This document shows positions 46,616-56,624 of a stretch of 64,000 nucleotides of DNA, one piece after another; position 1 is the first letter of the stretch, and every line of letters begins with the position of its first letter. The position numbers were made by a program, and so were the translations under genes. The notes under the pieces are model-generated. The model ran no database searches. It was not told the origin of the DNA and saw nothing but the letters and a program-made list of their open reading frames with translations. Source of the DNA: Ophthalmolycus amberensis (lineage: Eukaryota; Chordata; Actinopteri; Perciformes; Zoarcidae); contig JAFEUB010000275.1 in NCBI GenBank assembly GCA_024529925.1, forward strand, positions 487,001 through 551,000, given 5' to 3'.

Positions 46616-49600
46616 CTGTGGGTCGTGTCGGGCTTCTAAAGATCAACCTAAGAGAGGTGGATGTGGCTGCTGACGTGGACCTGGACCTCATCGCTGAGAA
46701 GATTGAGGGCTACTCTGGAGCAGACATCACCAACGTCTGCAGGTGCGTGTGGTAGTGTGTGCACGTATGCGAAATTATAAAACAATCCAGGAATTGCTAA
46801 TGAGTTCATCCTTCATTTCCTTCATTTTCTGTTAAAATAACATTCTTAGAGGCAGACACGGGTCAGAGAAATAGAGCGTCAGAGACCTGAAGAGTCTCAA
46901 GTTAACTCTCTGAGGAGGATTTCACACCTGTAGTCCGGTTCATGTGGTCTGGACCAAAGGGAAACACTCAACACTGTTGCATTTTAGTTCTGCTTCGGTT
47001 CCTGTTCACACTGACGTTTTACGAATGAACCAAGACGAGTTCACATGAAGTTGGGTGATTGGACAGTTCTGGTGATCGTCTTCCTGCATCATCAGGACTC
47101 TCAAGGGGAAATGACAGAAGTTCATGCAGCACTTTAATGCTTCTGGTGAGGATATTTATATTTAGAGTCACAAAGACCTCACGTAGAAATAACTGATGAT
47201 TAGCAGTATCGGTGTTATTAGACTGCAAATCGATCCGATGATGATGATGAATAATGACCAACCGGCAGAGACAACACTGTTCAAAAGCCCCTTCACATGC
47301 TCACAGATGACTGGTGTGAGCGTCAGGGAGCGCACGGACACCAGGCGTCTGTACAGTAATGACTCAGGGCTGATGGCTGTGGGATCGCCGTCACACACTT
47401 GGACTTAATGAACTGACAAAGTACACAGAGTCGGATATATTCAAATTCAAATTCAAAGCTTTATTGTCATATGTGCAGTAAAGAAACACGTTTCCCTGTA
47501 CAATGAAATTCTTACTTTGCTGCCCACACTGGATGCCGTCAGAATATATAAGTAGTGTATAAAATCTAAATAGAATATAGTAACTACGAAAAAATAGAAA
47601 TATAAAATTTAAAAGAAAAAAAGAAAGAAAAGTAAACTCTTTGAATGTACATTGTGCAACAGTAGCTGTAGACATAAACATTATTGTGCAATTGAGCAGA
47701 TAATTCCAGTAGGGGAGGGGGGGGGGGGCGCTCTGTCCTTAAGGGGGTTCAGCTGTTCAGCAGTCTGACGGCCGTAGGGAAGAAGGAGTTCTTGAACCTG
47801 GTGGTTCTGCATCTCACACTCCTGAACCTCCGGCCTGAGGGCAGGAGTGTGAAGAGTCCGTGCTGGGGGTGAGTGGGGTCTTTGATGATGGAGGCAGCTC
47901 TCCTGTGGACTCTGCGGTGGTAGATGCTCTGCAGAGAGGGCTGTAGTGTCCTGGTGATCTTAGACGCAGTCTTTACTACTCTCTGCAGGCGTTTGCGGTC
48001 CCACACAGTTGAGCTGCCGTACCACACGGTGATGCAGTTGGTCAAGACAGACTCAATAATGCAGCTGTAGAAGTTGCTGAGGATCTTGGGCGCCATCCCA
48101 AATTTCCTCAGCCTCCTCAGGAAATACAGCCGCTGCTGAGCCTTCTTCACCACCTGTGTGGTATTAAATGTCCAGGTGAGGTCATTACTGATATGGACCC
48201 CCAGGTATTTGAAGTTGCTCACCCTCTCAACCTCAAGACCTCGGATGGACAGTGGCTGATGTGGCCTCCTCCCCTTCCTCATGTCCACGATCATCTCTTT
48301 GGTCTTGTCAGTGTTGAGGGTGAGGTTGTTGTTTCCACACCACGTCACCAGACTGTCCACCTCCCTCCTGTAGTCCGCCTCGTCTCCGCCAGTGATGCGT
48401 CCAATCACGGCGGTGTCGTCGGCGAAACTTAATGATGGTGTTGTCAGGATGGGAAGCGACGCAGTCGTGGGTGAACAGGGTGTAGAGGATGGGGCTGAGG
48501 ACACAGCCCTGTGGGGTCCCGATATTGGTGGTTATAGTGGCTGAAGTCTTTTTCCCAATCCTGACAGACTGTGGCCTGCCAGTCAGGAAGTCCAGGAGCC
48601 AGTCACAGAGGGAGGGGTGAAGTCCGAGAGCAGACAGTTTATGGGCGAGTTTGTGGGGGACGATGGTGTTGAAAGCAGAGCTGTAGTCAATAAAGAGCAT
48701 CCTGATGTAGGAGTCCTTTTTTTCCAGGTGGGAAAGGGAGACATGAGTGACAGCAGCGATAGCGTCGGAGGTGGACCGGTTGTGCCTGTAGGCATACTGC
48801 AGGGGGTCGATGGTATCCGAGATGCTGTTGTGAATGTGGGCCAGTATCACTCTCTCGAAGCACTTCATGATGATTGGAGTGAGTGCCACTGGCCGGAAGT
48901 CATTCAGGCAGGATGGGGGGTTCTTCTTAAGGACGGGGACGACGGTCGTGATCTTGTAGCATCTTGGGACGATGCGTTGACTGAGGGAGAGGTTGAAGAT
49001 GGAGGTGAGAACATCAGCCAACTCGTTAGCACAAGCTCTGAGGGCGCGTCCTGGTATGTTGTCCGGCCCGGCTGCTTTCCGGGGGCGGACGCTCCTCAGG
49101 GCTTTGTGTACCTGGGCTGATGTGACGACTAGCGGGGGGGGAGGGGGGAGGAGTGGCCAGGGTGTGTGTGTATTCCACAGAGGTGGTGGGGGTGGGGCTC
49201 TCGAAGCGGGCATAGAAGGCGTTGAGGTCGTCTGGCAGGCTGTCTGAAGGGCTGATGGTGGAGGTTTTAGAGCTGGTCCTGAAGTCTGTGATGTGGTCCA
49301 GACACATATATATATATATAAGCACAGCTTTTAAACAGGGAACATACTGTGCTGACATGCACACCTGTTGATTTGCATAAATGGGTTATATACATGACCT
49401 GATACAGATCAATTAAAAGATCACTTCCTGAACAGATTACACCATCAGATGGATTTATTTTACTGACCCACCTCTTCAGGTGGACCCGAGTTAGTTTTAA
49501 CCGAACCAAACCGTGCAGGTGTGAACGCACCCTACAAACAAAAGTGCGAGTTTGTTTTTTTCCAACTGGATTTTTTACTTGTAAATAAAACTGCTCTACT

Positions 49601-50300
49601 AAACCCTGTGGAGACGATCCTCCAGGTGATGGTGTCATATATATATAAGCAGTGATGAGGGGGGCTTTTCTCTCCTGTGTTGATCTAACTGGGAGACATT
49701 AAACGTCAGCTTTGAATGCACAGAAATGGGATTTTGTAAATCATACACTGAAATACTACAGCCTAGAATATAGATGCAACGTCATGAGCTGAAGTGTGAC
49801 TGTAGCGGTTACACAGACTATTAAAACAGTGTGTGCACAACAAGCCATTCTGATTTTGACATTGAAAGAGCAGCCATAGAGTGTGTGGTGAGTGCGAGAC
49901 AGAGAGAGACAGGATAACGTGTCTTCATGAGCAGGTATTTGCATGTGGCCGTGAACAAAGCATCGCTTCCCTTATTGTCTATCACTAACCAGATCTATGT
50001 ATCTGCATACATTTTATCATCACACTCTGAAATCCATCCCTAAACGACACAAGCTCAGATACGCATTCAAAAGCAGTGATAGTAGCTGGTGACCCGCTCC
50101 GAGATGAAAACAGATATACCAACGGTTATTATAAAGTATGCACCGATTATATTTCTGAACGTTATTTCTAATAGTTGAAGACTTCTCTTCACCACCCTGT
50201 CCTTGCTTTAGTCCTTTCTACTGCTCTGCCTGGAATGACAAGTATGCATGTTCAGGTTTGTCTCTGCTCATCTGTGGCTTGCTTTGTTTCGTTGACCTTG

Positions 50301-50366
<66 letters not shown>

Positions 50367-50844
50367 TGTGAGAGTGAGAGTGAGAGAGAGAGAGAGAGAG
50401 AGAGGGTTTCAGCCAGCTGTTGCTTAGTGATCACAGCAGAGACTCCATCCATTTTGACGAGAGTAAAACTCTTTAACTAGGAAATCACAAAGTGTGTTTT
50501 AGGGAGCGTATTTAAACAAAACAGGTGTTCTGTATTTGCGTGTTCTGTATATGCGTGTTCTGTATATGCGTGTTATGTATATGCGTGTTATGTATATGCG
50601 TGTTTGAACACCGCTAACCGTCCTCTGCTCCTGTCTTTACTTCAGGGACGCGTCTATGATGGCGATGCGTCGTCGAATCCAAGGCCTGAGCCCCGAGGAG
50701 ATCCGAGCTCTGTCCAGAGACGAGCTGCAGATGCCCGTGACCATGGAGGACTTCACCCTCACGCTCACCAAGATCTCCAAGTCCGTCTCCGCCGCCGACC
50801 TGGAAAAGTACGAATCCTGGATGGCTGAGTTTGGGTCAGTGTAG
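42398..50844 (+). CDS. katnal1: katanin p60 subunit A-like 1 (10 coding exons, 490 aa)
   Basis: Exons: 42398-42559, 42732-42892, 43823-43991, 44096-44223, 44337-44442, 45270-45428, 45531-45657, 45892-46026, 46616-46742, 50646-50844. They give 490 aa, the length of human KATNAL1. KATNAL1 is an AAA ATPase that severs microtubules. The N-terminal MIT-like domain (MNLAEICDNAKKGREYALLG, about 1-75) matches KATNAL1, not KATNA1. The variable linker is about residues 90-190. The AAA core has Walker A GPPGTGKT, Walker B FIDEVD, sensor ATNFPW and arginine fingers RRRLEKR. The C-terminal helix ends EKYESWMAEFGSV. Oddities: the usual WDDIAD reads WGDIAD, and microsatellites touch three splice sites (after 42892, after 44442, before 46616). 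The last intron (3.9 kb) holds a LINE. Confidence 0.93.
46060..46470. repeat. GACTTGGTCTC-type dispersed repeat in katnal1 intron 8
   Basis: The left part TTTCGAGTCTTGAGACCACG and the right part with several GGTCTTGGTC/GACTTGGTCTC motifs form loosely inverted ends of a fish interspersed element. The middle (46140-46370) is unrelated or more diverged. Confidence 0.35.
46581..46615. repeat. (TG)16 microsatellite forming the exon 9 acceptor
   Basis: Sixteen TG dinucleotides (46581-46612) run directly into TAG at 46613-46615, the 3' splice site of katnal1 exon 9. There is no conventional pyrimidine tract between them. Confidence 0.95.
46918..49532. mobile_element. DNA element with TTCACACCTG ends, split by a LINE
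   Basis: AGGATTTCACACCTGTAGTC at the left and, in reverse, AGGGTGCGTTCACACCTGCA at the right look like terminal inverted repeats, each followed by a GGTTC-type subterminal motif. The LINE at 47440-49308 sits between them. The boundaries are approximate and I saw no clear target duplication. Confidence 0.35.
47440..49308 (-). mobile_element. Rex1/Babar-like non-LTR retrotransposon, 5'-truncated, broken ORF
   Basis: The minus strand encodes a reverse transcriptase: RKAAGPDNIPG, PVLKKNPPSCLNDFRPVALT, FIDYSSAFNTIVP and GTPQGCVLSPILYTLF in the frame ending at 48308, then FADDTAVIG and FKYLGVHISNDLTW in the frame ending at 47749. The switch is at the catalytic FADD, where a single surplus base (the A run 48425-48427 on the plus strand) shifts the frame. 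A second frame change near the G/C-rich run around 49130-49190 separates the upstream segment SLPDDLNAFYARFE. The 3' end carries an ATGACAATAAAGC motif and an AATTTGAATTTG tail, as in CR1-group elements. The copy is dead and lies antisense in the last katnal1 intron. Confidence 0.82.
50304..50404. repeat. compound (GT)n(GA)n microsatellite
   Basis: About 30 GT units followed by GA-rich repeats, about 240 bp before the katnal1 last exon. Confidence 0.95.
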
Positions 50845-52578
50845 AGAGCGGTTCCGCTCAGACCCCAGAGGGACCAGAATATCAGAAGCAGGACTTCGAA
50901 AATGATGAAAGCCTCGAAGAGGAGGGCTCTGGGAGTCACGGAGCGGAGTGAACTCAAGTGTGTGAACCTGGCAGCGCATCAGGGATCAAGATTATACATC
51001 AGAAGACGGGTGCCTTTGAGAGAGAGAGAGAGCGTGATGAGAACTTTGAGTGGCTGCACTCCTGCCCTTTCAACCCCCCCCCCCCCCCCCCCCCCCCCTT
51101 CCATTGTTGCTTCCACACAATTGTCCGTGTAGAGACTATCAATCGACCCAAGGAAGAAAAGGGCAAGTTTTAATGTAAAAAGTAGCCTAATGTTTTACTT
51201 ATATGTCGGGCCTCGTGCAGGAACATTTGCGTATTCCTATCTTCAAGCCATTCGATGAACGCCACCTGTTTACATGTAGATGAGCGTTGGTGAGATTTGA
51301 TCATTTGGATAATCAACAACCCTAAACTTGTGGTTAAGAGGACCGTTCTTTCTCCATTTGTGGGCGAGTTTCATTCAAAAAATGTAAAAAGAATCATTTC
51401 ACAGCAAGTCTCACACCCTGCTGTCAGCGAATCAGCAGCCAAAGTATTTGTATTAGGAGACCTGAAATAATTGGAAAATCTTACCACAACCAAAACATCA
51501 GAGGACCTTCAACAGGAAATCGTGCCGCATAAAAAACCCTGAAGCAGATGCTGACGGGAGAACATCTTCCTCACAAACACGAAATTCTAAGTTATCCAGT
51601 AAAACCTACAGAAGCTGTAGTGGAACCTCCCAGTAAAGTTGAAGCCATGGTGACGGTGATCATTGTGATGGAGGCGTCATGGTGCACTGCTGTTTCTTGC
51701 ACGAGGCCCTTTGTCTTAACGAGCTGTATGTTTGAGCACTTTGCAATTCCTTCAATGTACCTACTACTGACTGAACACACTTGAAGAACCACCATGTTTT
51801 GTGTTATAGTGTCTGTTATGCGTTTGTATTTTTCTTGGTTTTAATATTTCTTTTTTTTATTTTAGTTGTGTTAAAACAAACAAATGTAGCCATTCTAAAA
51901 CAACATGGCCGCTGGACCCGTGGAATGTTTATTAAAGGAGAGTGAAACCTCGCCCACTCCAAATGACATGATGAGTTACTCAGGTTCTTATTGGATCTCT
52001 GAATTACTCCAAGTCTTAAAAGCGCTACGGATGACATCATCGCCGCTACATCTCCATGACAACCGAGCAGACTCCGTGAAGCCTATGTGGCCGGGTTAAC
52101 AGCTCAGGGAAAAAAAGACCCTGAGTTGGTTTTATCTGGTCAAACTATTGAAATATAATTTTTGATAAACCAGTGACGTGGGTTACGAGACATTAAAAAT
52201 ACTTGAAACTCGCAAAATAGTTTATTCTTATGATGTATGATCAGTTTTCTGGCTGTATAATGTAATTGAGGGACTCGGTGTGTTGATTTGTCTGTGTATC
52301 TTTGGTAAAAATAGAAACCTACACTGTGCACCCTTTAGGGATGTCAGACAGACTTTGTGAGATGCACTCCGTCATACTTCCTTTAGTTGTTCTGCGTTTC
52401 TTCTGTAGCACTCTTCACCCTCTTACTACTTTTCAAATGTCCGACAAATGGTCCACCGAACTCTTCCATGTGCTCAAATGATCAAATACCTCTTGACCGT
52501 TTGTCCTTTGATGAATCTCAATGTGTTTGACCTGTAATCATGTCCGTGACTCCTGGAGTTCCCTAGACCTCCTTTCAG
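50845..52578. other. katnal1 3' UTR and downstream spacer
   Basis: About 1.7 kb after the katnal1 stop. It contains a C25 run at 51074-51098. I recognise no coding exon or transposon with confidence. A polyadenylation site could not be fixed. Confidence 0.4.
51074..51098. repeat. C25 homopolymer tract
   Basis: Twenty-five consecutive cytosines about 230 bp after the katnal1 stop codon, probably in its 3' UTR. The same length as the tract at 426-450. Confidence 0.95.
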
Positions 52579-52792
52579 GGCTCCATGTGGTCTCACTGCA
52601 GCGTGGGCTCGGGACATGGTGAAGATGTCCTCCAGGGCCTGAAGATGCTGGAGAACCAGGACTCCAGCAGGTGAGAGAGGTGGATGCAGAGTTTGAGTCT
52701 GTAAAGTGGTGCGTGTGTTTTTTTAACGTGCTTACAGGGGACGGAGACTTAGTCCTCAGCACCAGAGAGACCCGGATGGCACCGGTCAGTAA
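52579..52792 (+). other. possible two-exon small coding segment, unrecognised
   Basis: TTTCAG precedes 52579-52670, which ends at a GTGAGA donor. TTACAG precedes 52738, and the joined frame reads to a TAA at 52790. The product contains GHGEDVLQGLKMLENQDSSR and ends HQRDPDGTGQ. Splice signals and phase agree, and an ATG at 52585 would allow a 46-codon ORF. I know no matching protein. It could equally be chance. Confidence 0.2.
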
Positions 52793-52876
52793 GGACTCAT
52801 AAGAATTAGGTCTTTCTTTTGGGGGTTAGAATTCAAACTTTGTGTTACACTGTGGGTGGACTACTTTAAATGTATA

Positions 52877-53320
52877 CAGTGGTGGAAGTGAAGTTATACT
52901 CTGTTATTGTACTTAAGTACAATTTTAGGTTCTTTGAGTGTTTTCATGTGAGAAGATCTAGTAATACTGCATACTAAGTACTTGGTGATAAAAGGGTTTT
53001 GCTTATAAAACATGCAATCCTATGTATGTATGTATATATACATATATATCTGACTATGTATGTATTTGATGTATGTATCTGTATTTATGTATGTAATGTA
53101 CGACTGTGCTGCATAAAATGGGATGTAAATACTTTAAATGTACCTATAAGTACTTCGTTACATTCCATCATGTAATAACATACATTACGTCAAAATAATC
53201 AGTCAGATAATAATAATAATATAGTGTTTTCCTAAGAAGCATTACGTCGCATTAAATCACGTTCAGTACCTTACATTGTAGGTACTTGAGTAAATGTACT
53301 TAGTTACTTTCTACCGATGC
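52877..53320. mobile_element. TACTTGAGTA-family MITE
   Basis: Starts CAGTGGTGGAAGTGAAG and ends near TACTTAGTTACTTTCTACCG, imperfect inverted ends. Internal TACTTAAGTAC and TACTTGAGTAAATGTAC are the family signature. It lies upstream of tspan7 exon 1. Related copies are at 10080-10325 and 54195-54883. Confidence 0.45.
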
Positions 53321-53565
53321 TTTTCTCACACAGAACCTTGCCGACCCTTCATCGTGCTTTTGTTAAATCGCATTATTGCTTCTTCTCCGCAATAGCCGCT
53401 GCTGTCGCTCCGCACTAAATAACCGGATGATAATGTAACGTGCTGCGCGTCTCCGGTGACGCTGTGTGGCTGCACCAGCTCACGGTTGCACCGCGATACT
53501 TCGCAGAGACGTGTTTTTCCTCCCACTCCCTCAGAAGCACAGTGGGGTCTAGCGCACGCTCCACA
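53321..53565 (+). promoter_or_regulatory. tspan7: probable tspan7 5' UTR / promoter
   Basis: A short CpG-rich stretch immediately before the tspan7 start codon. It contains an in-frame upstream ATG at 53440 with no stop before 53566. No TATA box was identified. Confidence 0.35.
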
Positions 53566-53631
53566 ATGGAGACTAAACCGGTCATCACCTGCCTTAAAAC
53601 GCTGCTCATCGTTTACTCCTTCGTCTTTTGG
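53566..53631 (+). CDS. tspan7: tspan7 coding exon 1
   Basis: Encodes METKPVITCLKTLLIVYSFV plus FW, followed by a GTACGT donor. It is nearly identical to the start of human TSPAN7 (A15/CD231), METKPVITCLKTLLIIYSFV (human has five extra residues MASRR before it). TSPAN7 is a four-pass membrane protein enriched in neurons, involved in synapse maturation and AMPA-receptor trafficking through PICK1. This exon gives the cytosolic N terminus and the start of membrane segment 1. I chose ATG 53566 by family alignment; an upstream in-frame ATG at 53440 would add 42 residues with no similarity. Confidence 0.9.
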
Positions 53632-54194
53632 GTACGTAGCCTCTCTCTGTCCTCTCACTGTTTCTGATAACTAATCCACCATGATGTGTTTGGGGTGTGC
53701 TCGGTGAAGGGGTGGGCAGCGGCAGCATTGTCGACGGCATCGGTGCTGTTGTGCGGATATATCGCTAAATGAAAAGTCGCTGTCTTCACTCTGCGTTTGA
53801 AATGTGGATTTTAATCGCTTTGCGTTATGTAACTTGTGCTCAGGTTGCACATATTTGGGCTGCGGAGCGGAGCGCACACCGAGCGCACGTAGCGCCATGG
53901 TTGTTGTCAGTTAGCGCGGAGGTGGACGGTAACGTCACGATTTAACGGTGTCTGATGAGAGACCCGACGTTAGGGGCCTCGTCTGTGATGAGGCCCCGGT
54001 TGAAGCACCGTTTTCTTAACGCGTAATGTACATTTTTGGGTCGCTGCTATACATTTCTTAAAGGGACCTTGCACCCTCAGTGTATATTCCCACGCAGACA
54101 AACAAGAAAACACATTGATTCCTATGGGAACACGGTAGAAAATGCTCTTAATTGCCTTCAACTGAGTGTCCAGAAAAACAAAAACACTTGACCA

Positions 54195-54883
54195 GTATTG
54201 GAAGAAGTGCTCAGATCTTTTATTTAATAAATAACGCATAAATACCACGGAGAAAGATACTTCATTATTAATGAAAGTCCTGCATTCTAATAGGCTGCAG
54301 AAGTAGCTACTATCACCAAATGTGTCTAAAGTAAAGTTACTCATTTTCCAGCATAATTGAGGTGATGATTATCACCGGTGCATTAAGATGGAAGTCATAT
54401 TTAATGTATTTGCTGGTCCAGAGTAGCAATAACACAGTGTAAACGTGTAAAAATACACTATTATAAGTAAAAGTCCTGCATTCCAAATCTCACTTCAGCA
54501 AAAGTAAGTATTAGCATCAAAATGTACTTAAAGTACCTGAAGTAAAAGTAGGCTACTCATTATGCAGACTGCCTCATTTCATATTACTGGATTATAATTA
54601 TCGATGCATTAGTGTCAGAATCACCTTTGATGTTGCAGTTGGTTGAATTGGGGCATATTTTTTATATTTCTTTTACACTTGCTGATTCTGAAATAATATT
54701 ATTTCAGGATAATATCTGCAATGTAACTAGAAGCTAATGTTGTCAGATAAATGTAGTGGAGTAAAAAAATCCAATATTGGCAGAGTAGCAGTATAAAGTA
54801 AAGAATGGGAATACTCAAGTACCTCAAAATGATACTTTGTATACAGTACTTGAGTTATTGTACTTTTAACCACTGCACTTGAA
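54195..54883. repeat. TACTTGAGTA-family dispersed repeats
   Basis: Contains AAAAGTCCTGCATTC, TGTACTTAAAGTACC, ACAGTACTTGAGTTATTGTA and related strings. It is probably two overlapping or nested copies of the family seen at 52877-53320. Confidence 0.45.
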
Positions 54884-55019
54884 CCATGTTATGTAGATAC
54901 CTGGTATAAATACTTTACTTTGAATGTCCAGTTAATGTGTAGACTACACACAAAATGTTTACTTTACTTTACAAAACGTTACTTTGTGGTTGTGTTTAAT
55001 GCAGCATTGTATTAAAGGT

Positions 55020-55290
55020 AGAGCTGCTAATGACAGTTAATGTCAAGATTATTTTTGTTTTAGATTCGAAAATTGTGACAAAAATGTTGATCTCAATCTT
55101 CTAAAGCCGATAAAGAAGTCTACAAATGTGTGTTTTTTAATTGACCAACAGTCTAAAACCCAAAGATATTCAGTGCACTATGATGTAAGACGAGACAAAG
55201 AAGCAAGGCCTCACATTTCAGAAGCTGGATCCATGAAACTTGATAAATGACGAAAATGATTATCAAAATAGTTGCGAGTGTTTCCAATAT
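55020..55290. repeat. degenerate GATTATTTTC..GATTATCAAAATAG MITE
   Basis: Diverged relative of 31556-31856: AAGATTATTTTTGTTT near the start and GATTATCAAAATAGTTG near the end, with CCCAAAGATATTCAGT inside. Confidence 0.35.
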
Positions 55291-56039
55291 TTTGTCCTCA
55301 AAGAAAAGAGGAGAGGTAGGCCCAAGCTTGTTTGACGTACAAACATCCATGTGAACTAAGAACACGTAACATTTCGTGAGGATCTTGCAAACATCAGTGT
55401 GGACTACCTCTCTTCTTCCTTCGTATGCTGCTTTTGTCCTGCAGCCGTGCCCTGCTGCATGCGGTGGACGTGTCCTCCTCTGCGTGGTCCACCTTTACAT
55501 ACTGAGCAGAACCACTAGCTATGCCCTGCAGTACCACGCAGAACACAGCAGCACAAAAGCCTCATGTTATACCAACGAGTTCAATCAATACCTCTGGAGG
55601 ATTGTTTCGCCAAGGTCTTAAGCTGATTTGAAATTCATAAAAACGCTGTAATACTGAGCAAGCAAACAGTATCATAAAACAACACTCATATGAAGAATAG
55701 ATACATATGTTCACTGTAATTAAAACTCATTGTAGTAAGTGAGCCAGCAGATCACTTCAGAAAGCATCTCTCAACCCAAATACATTTGCTCCCATTTGTG
55801 GGATAAATGCCTTTTTAGATTTAGAAGTGAAATAATATTCGATTATTCCCCGTTTGGCTTCGAGGGGTTTGGATTGTTTACCTTTTGATGGCCAGCTGAT
55901 CACACGTAATCTAGCATTCTTGCAGACAACAATATGAACATTATAACCACAATACTGTGGGACTAACTGACGAGCAGTTCAGTATGACTGTAATTACGGG
56001 TTATAGGATGATTTCTGAACACATCAAGGCCACACTCCA

Positions 56040-56616
56040 TATAGGGTTCTTCGACTTGTCCCCATAAGATACCCCATTTTTGGTTCCAGGTAGAACCTTC
56101 TTAAAAAAGTTCCACCTGGAACCCTCTCAGACGGTTCTACCTAGAATTCAACATAAAGGGTTAACCATCTGTGAAAGGTTCCACCCAGCACCCCCTATGA
56201 GAAGTTCTACAGAGAACCCTTCTGAATGGTTCCACCCGGAACCTTCTCTGGGTTTTTAGCCATTTCCACCTTCTAACAGTGCCAACAACAACCCACCCAT
56301 GGGGTTCTACCGAGATCCCTTTTATATCCCAAGGTTTTCATCTAGAACCCCAATAGGGGGTTCTACCAAGAACCTCTTTATACTCCCTTTTACATCCAAT
56401 AGATATTTCTTCATCCTAACCATGGTTTTAGTTTAACAGGTTACCCTGGGGCCATGTGAACCACGTCCAGCAGCCTTGGGCCACATGAGGCCCCTAAAGG
56501 GTCAGGGTACATGTTGTGCAGTGTTGTGTGCCAGCATGGACCCATCCAGGGGGTTCTACCGAGAACCCTTTTTTATTCCAATGCTTTCATCTAGAACCCA
56601 CCCAGGGTTCATGAGG
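56040..56616. repeat. GGTTCTACC / AGAACCC degenerate repeat array
   Basis: At least ten short units built on GGTTCTACC(G/A)AGAACCC in both orientations. It resumes after the hAT insertion at about 58453-58660 (AAAAAGGGTTCTTTGGATG, ACGGGTTCTT), which shows one array split by the transposon. Confidence 0.7.
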
Positions 56617-56624
56617 CTCCTAAA

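Noticed and set aside
48617..49120. 167-codon plus-strand frame
   Set aside because: Antisense of the LINE reverse transcriptase; no independent support.
42398..50844. Assignment to KATNA1
   Set aside because: The N terminus MNLAEICDNAKKGREYALLG and the 490-aa length match KATNAL1. KATNA1 starts differently and ends EFGSC.
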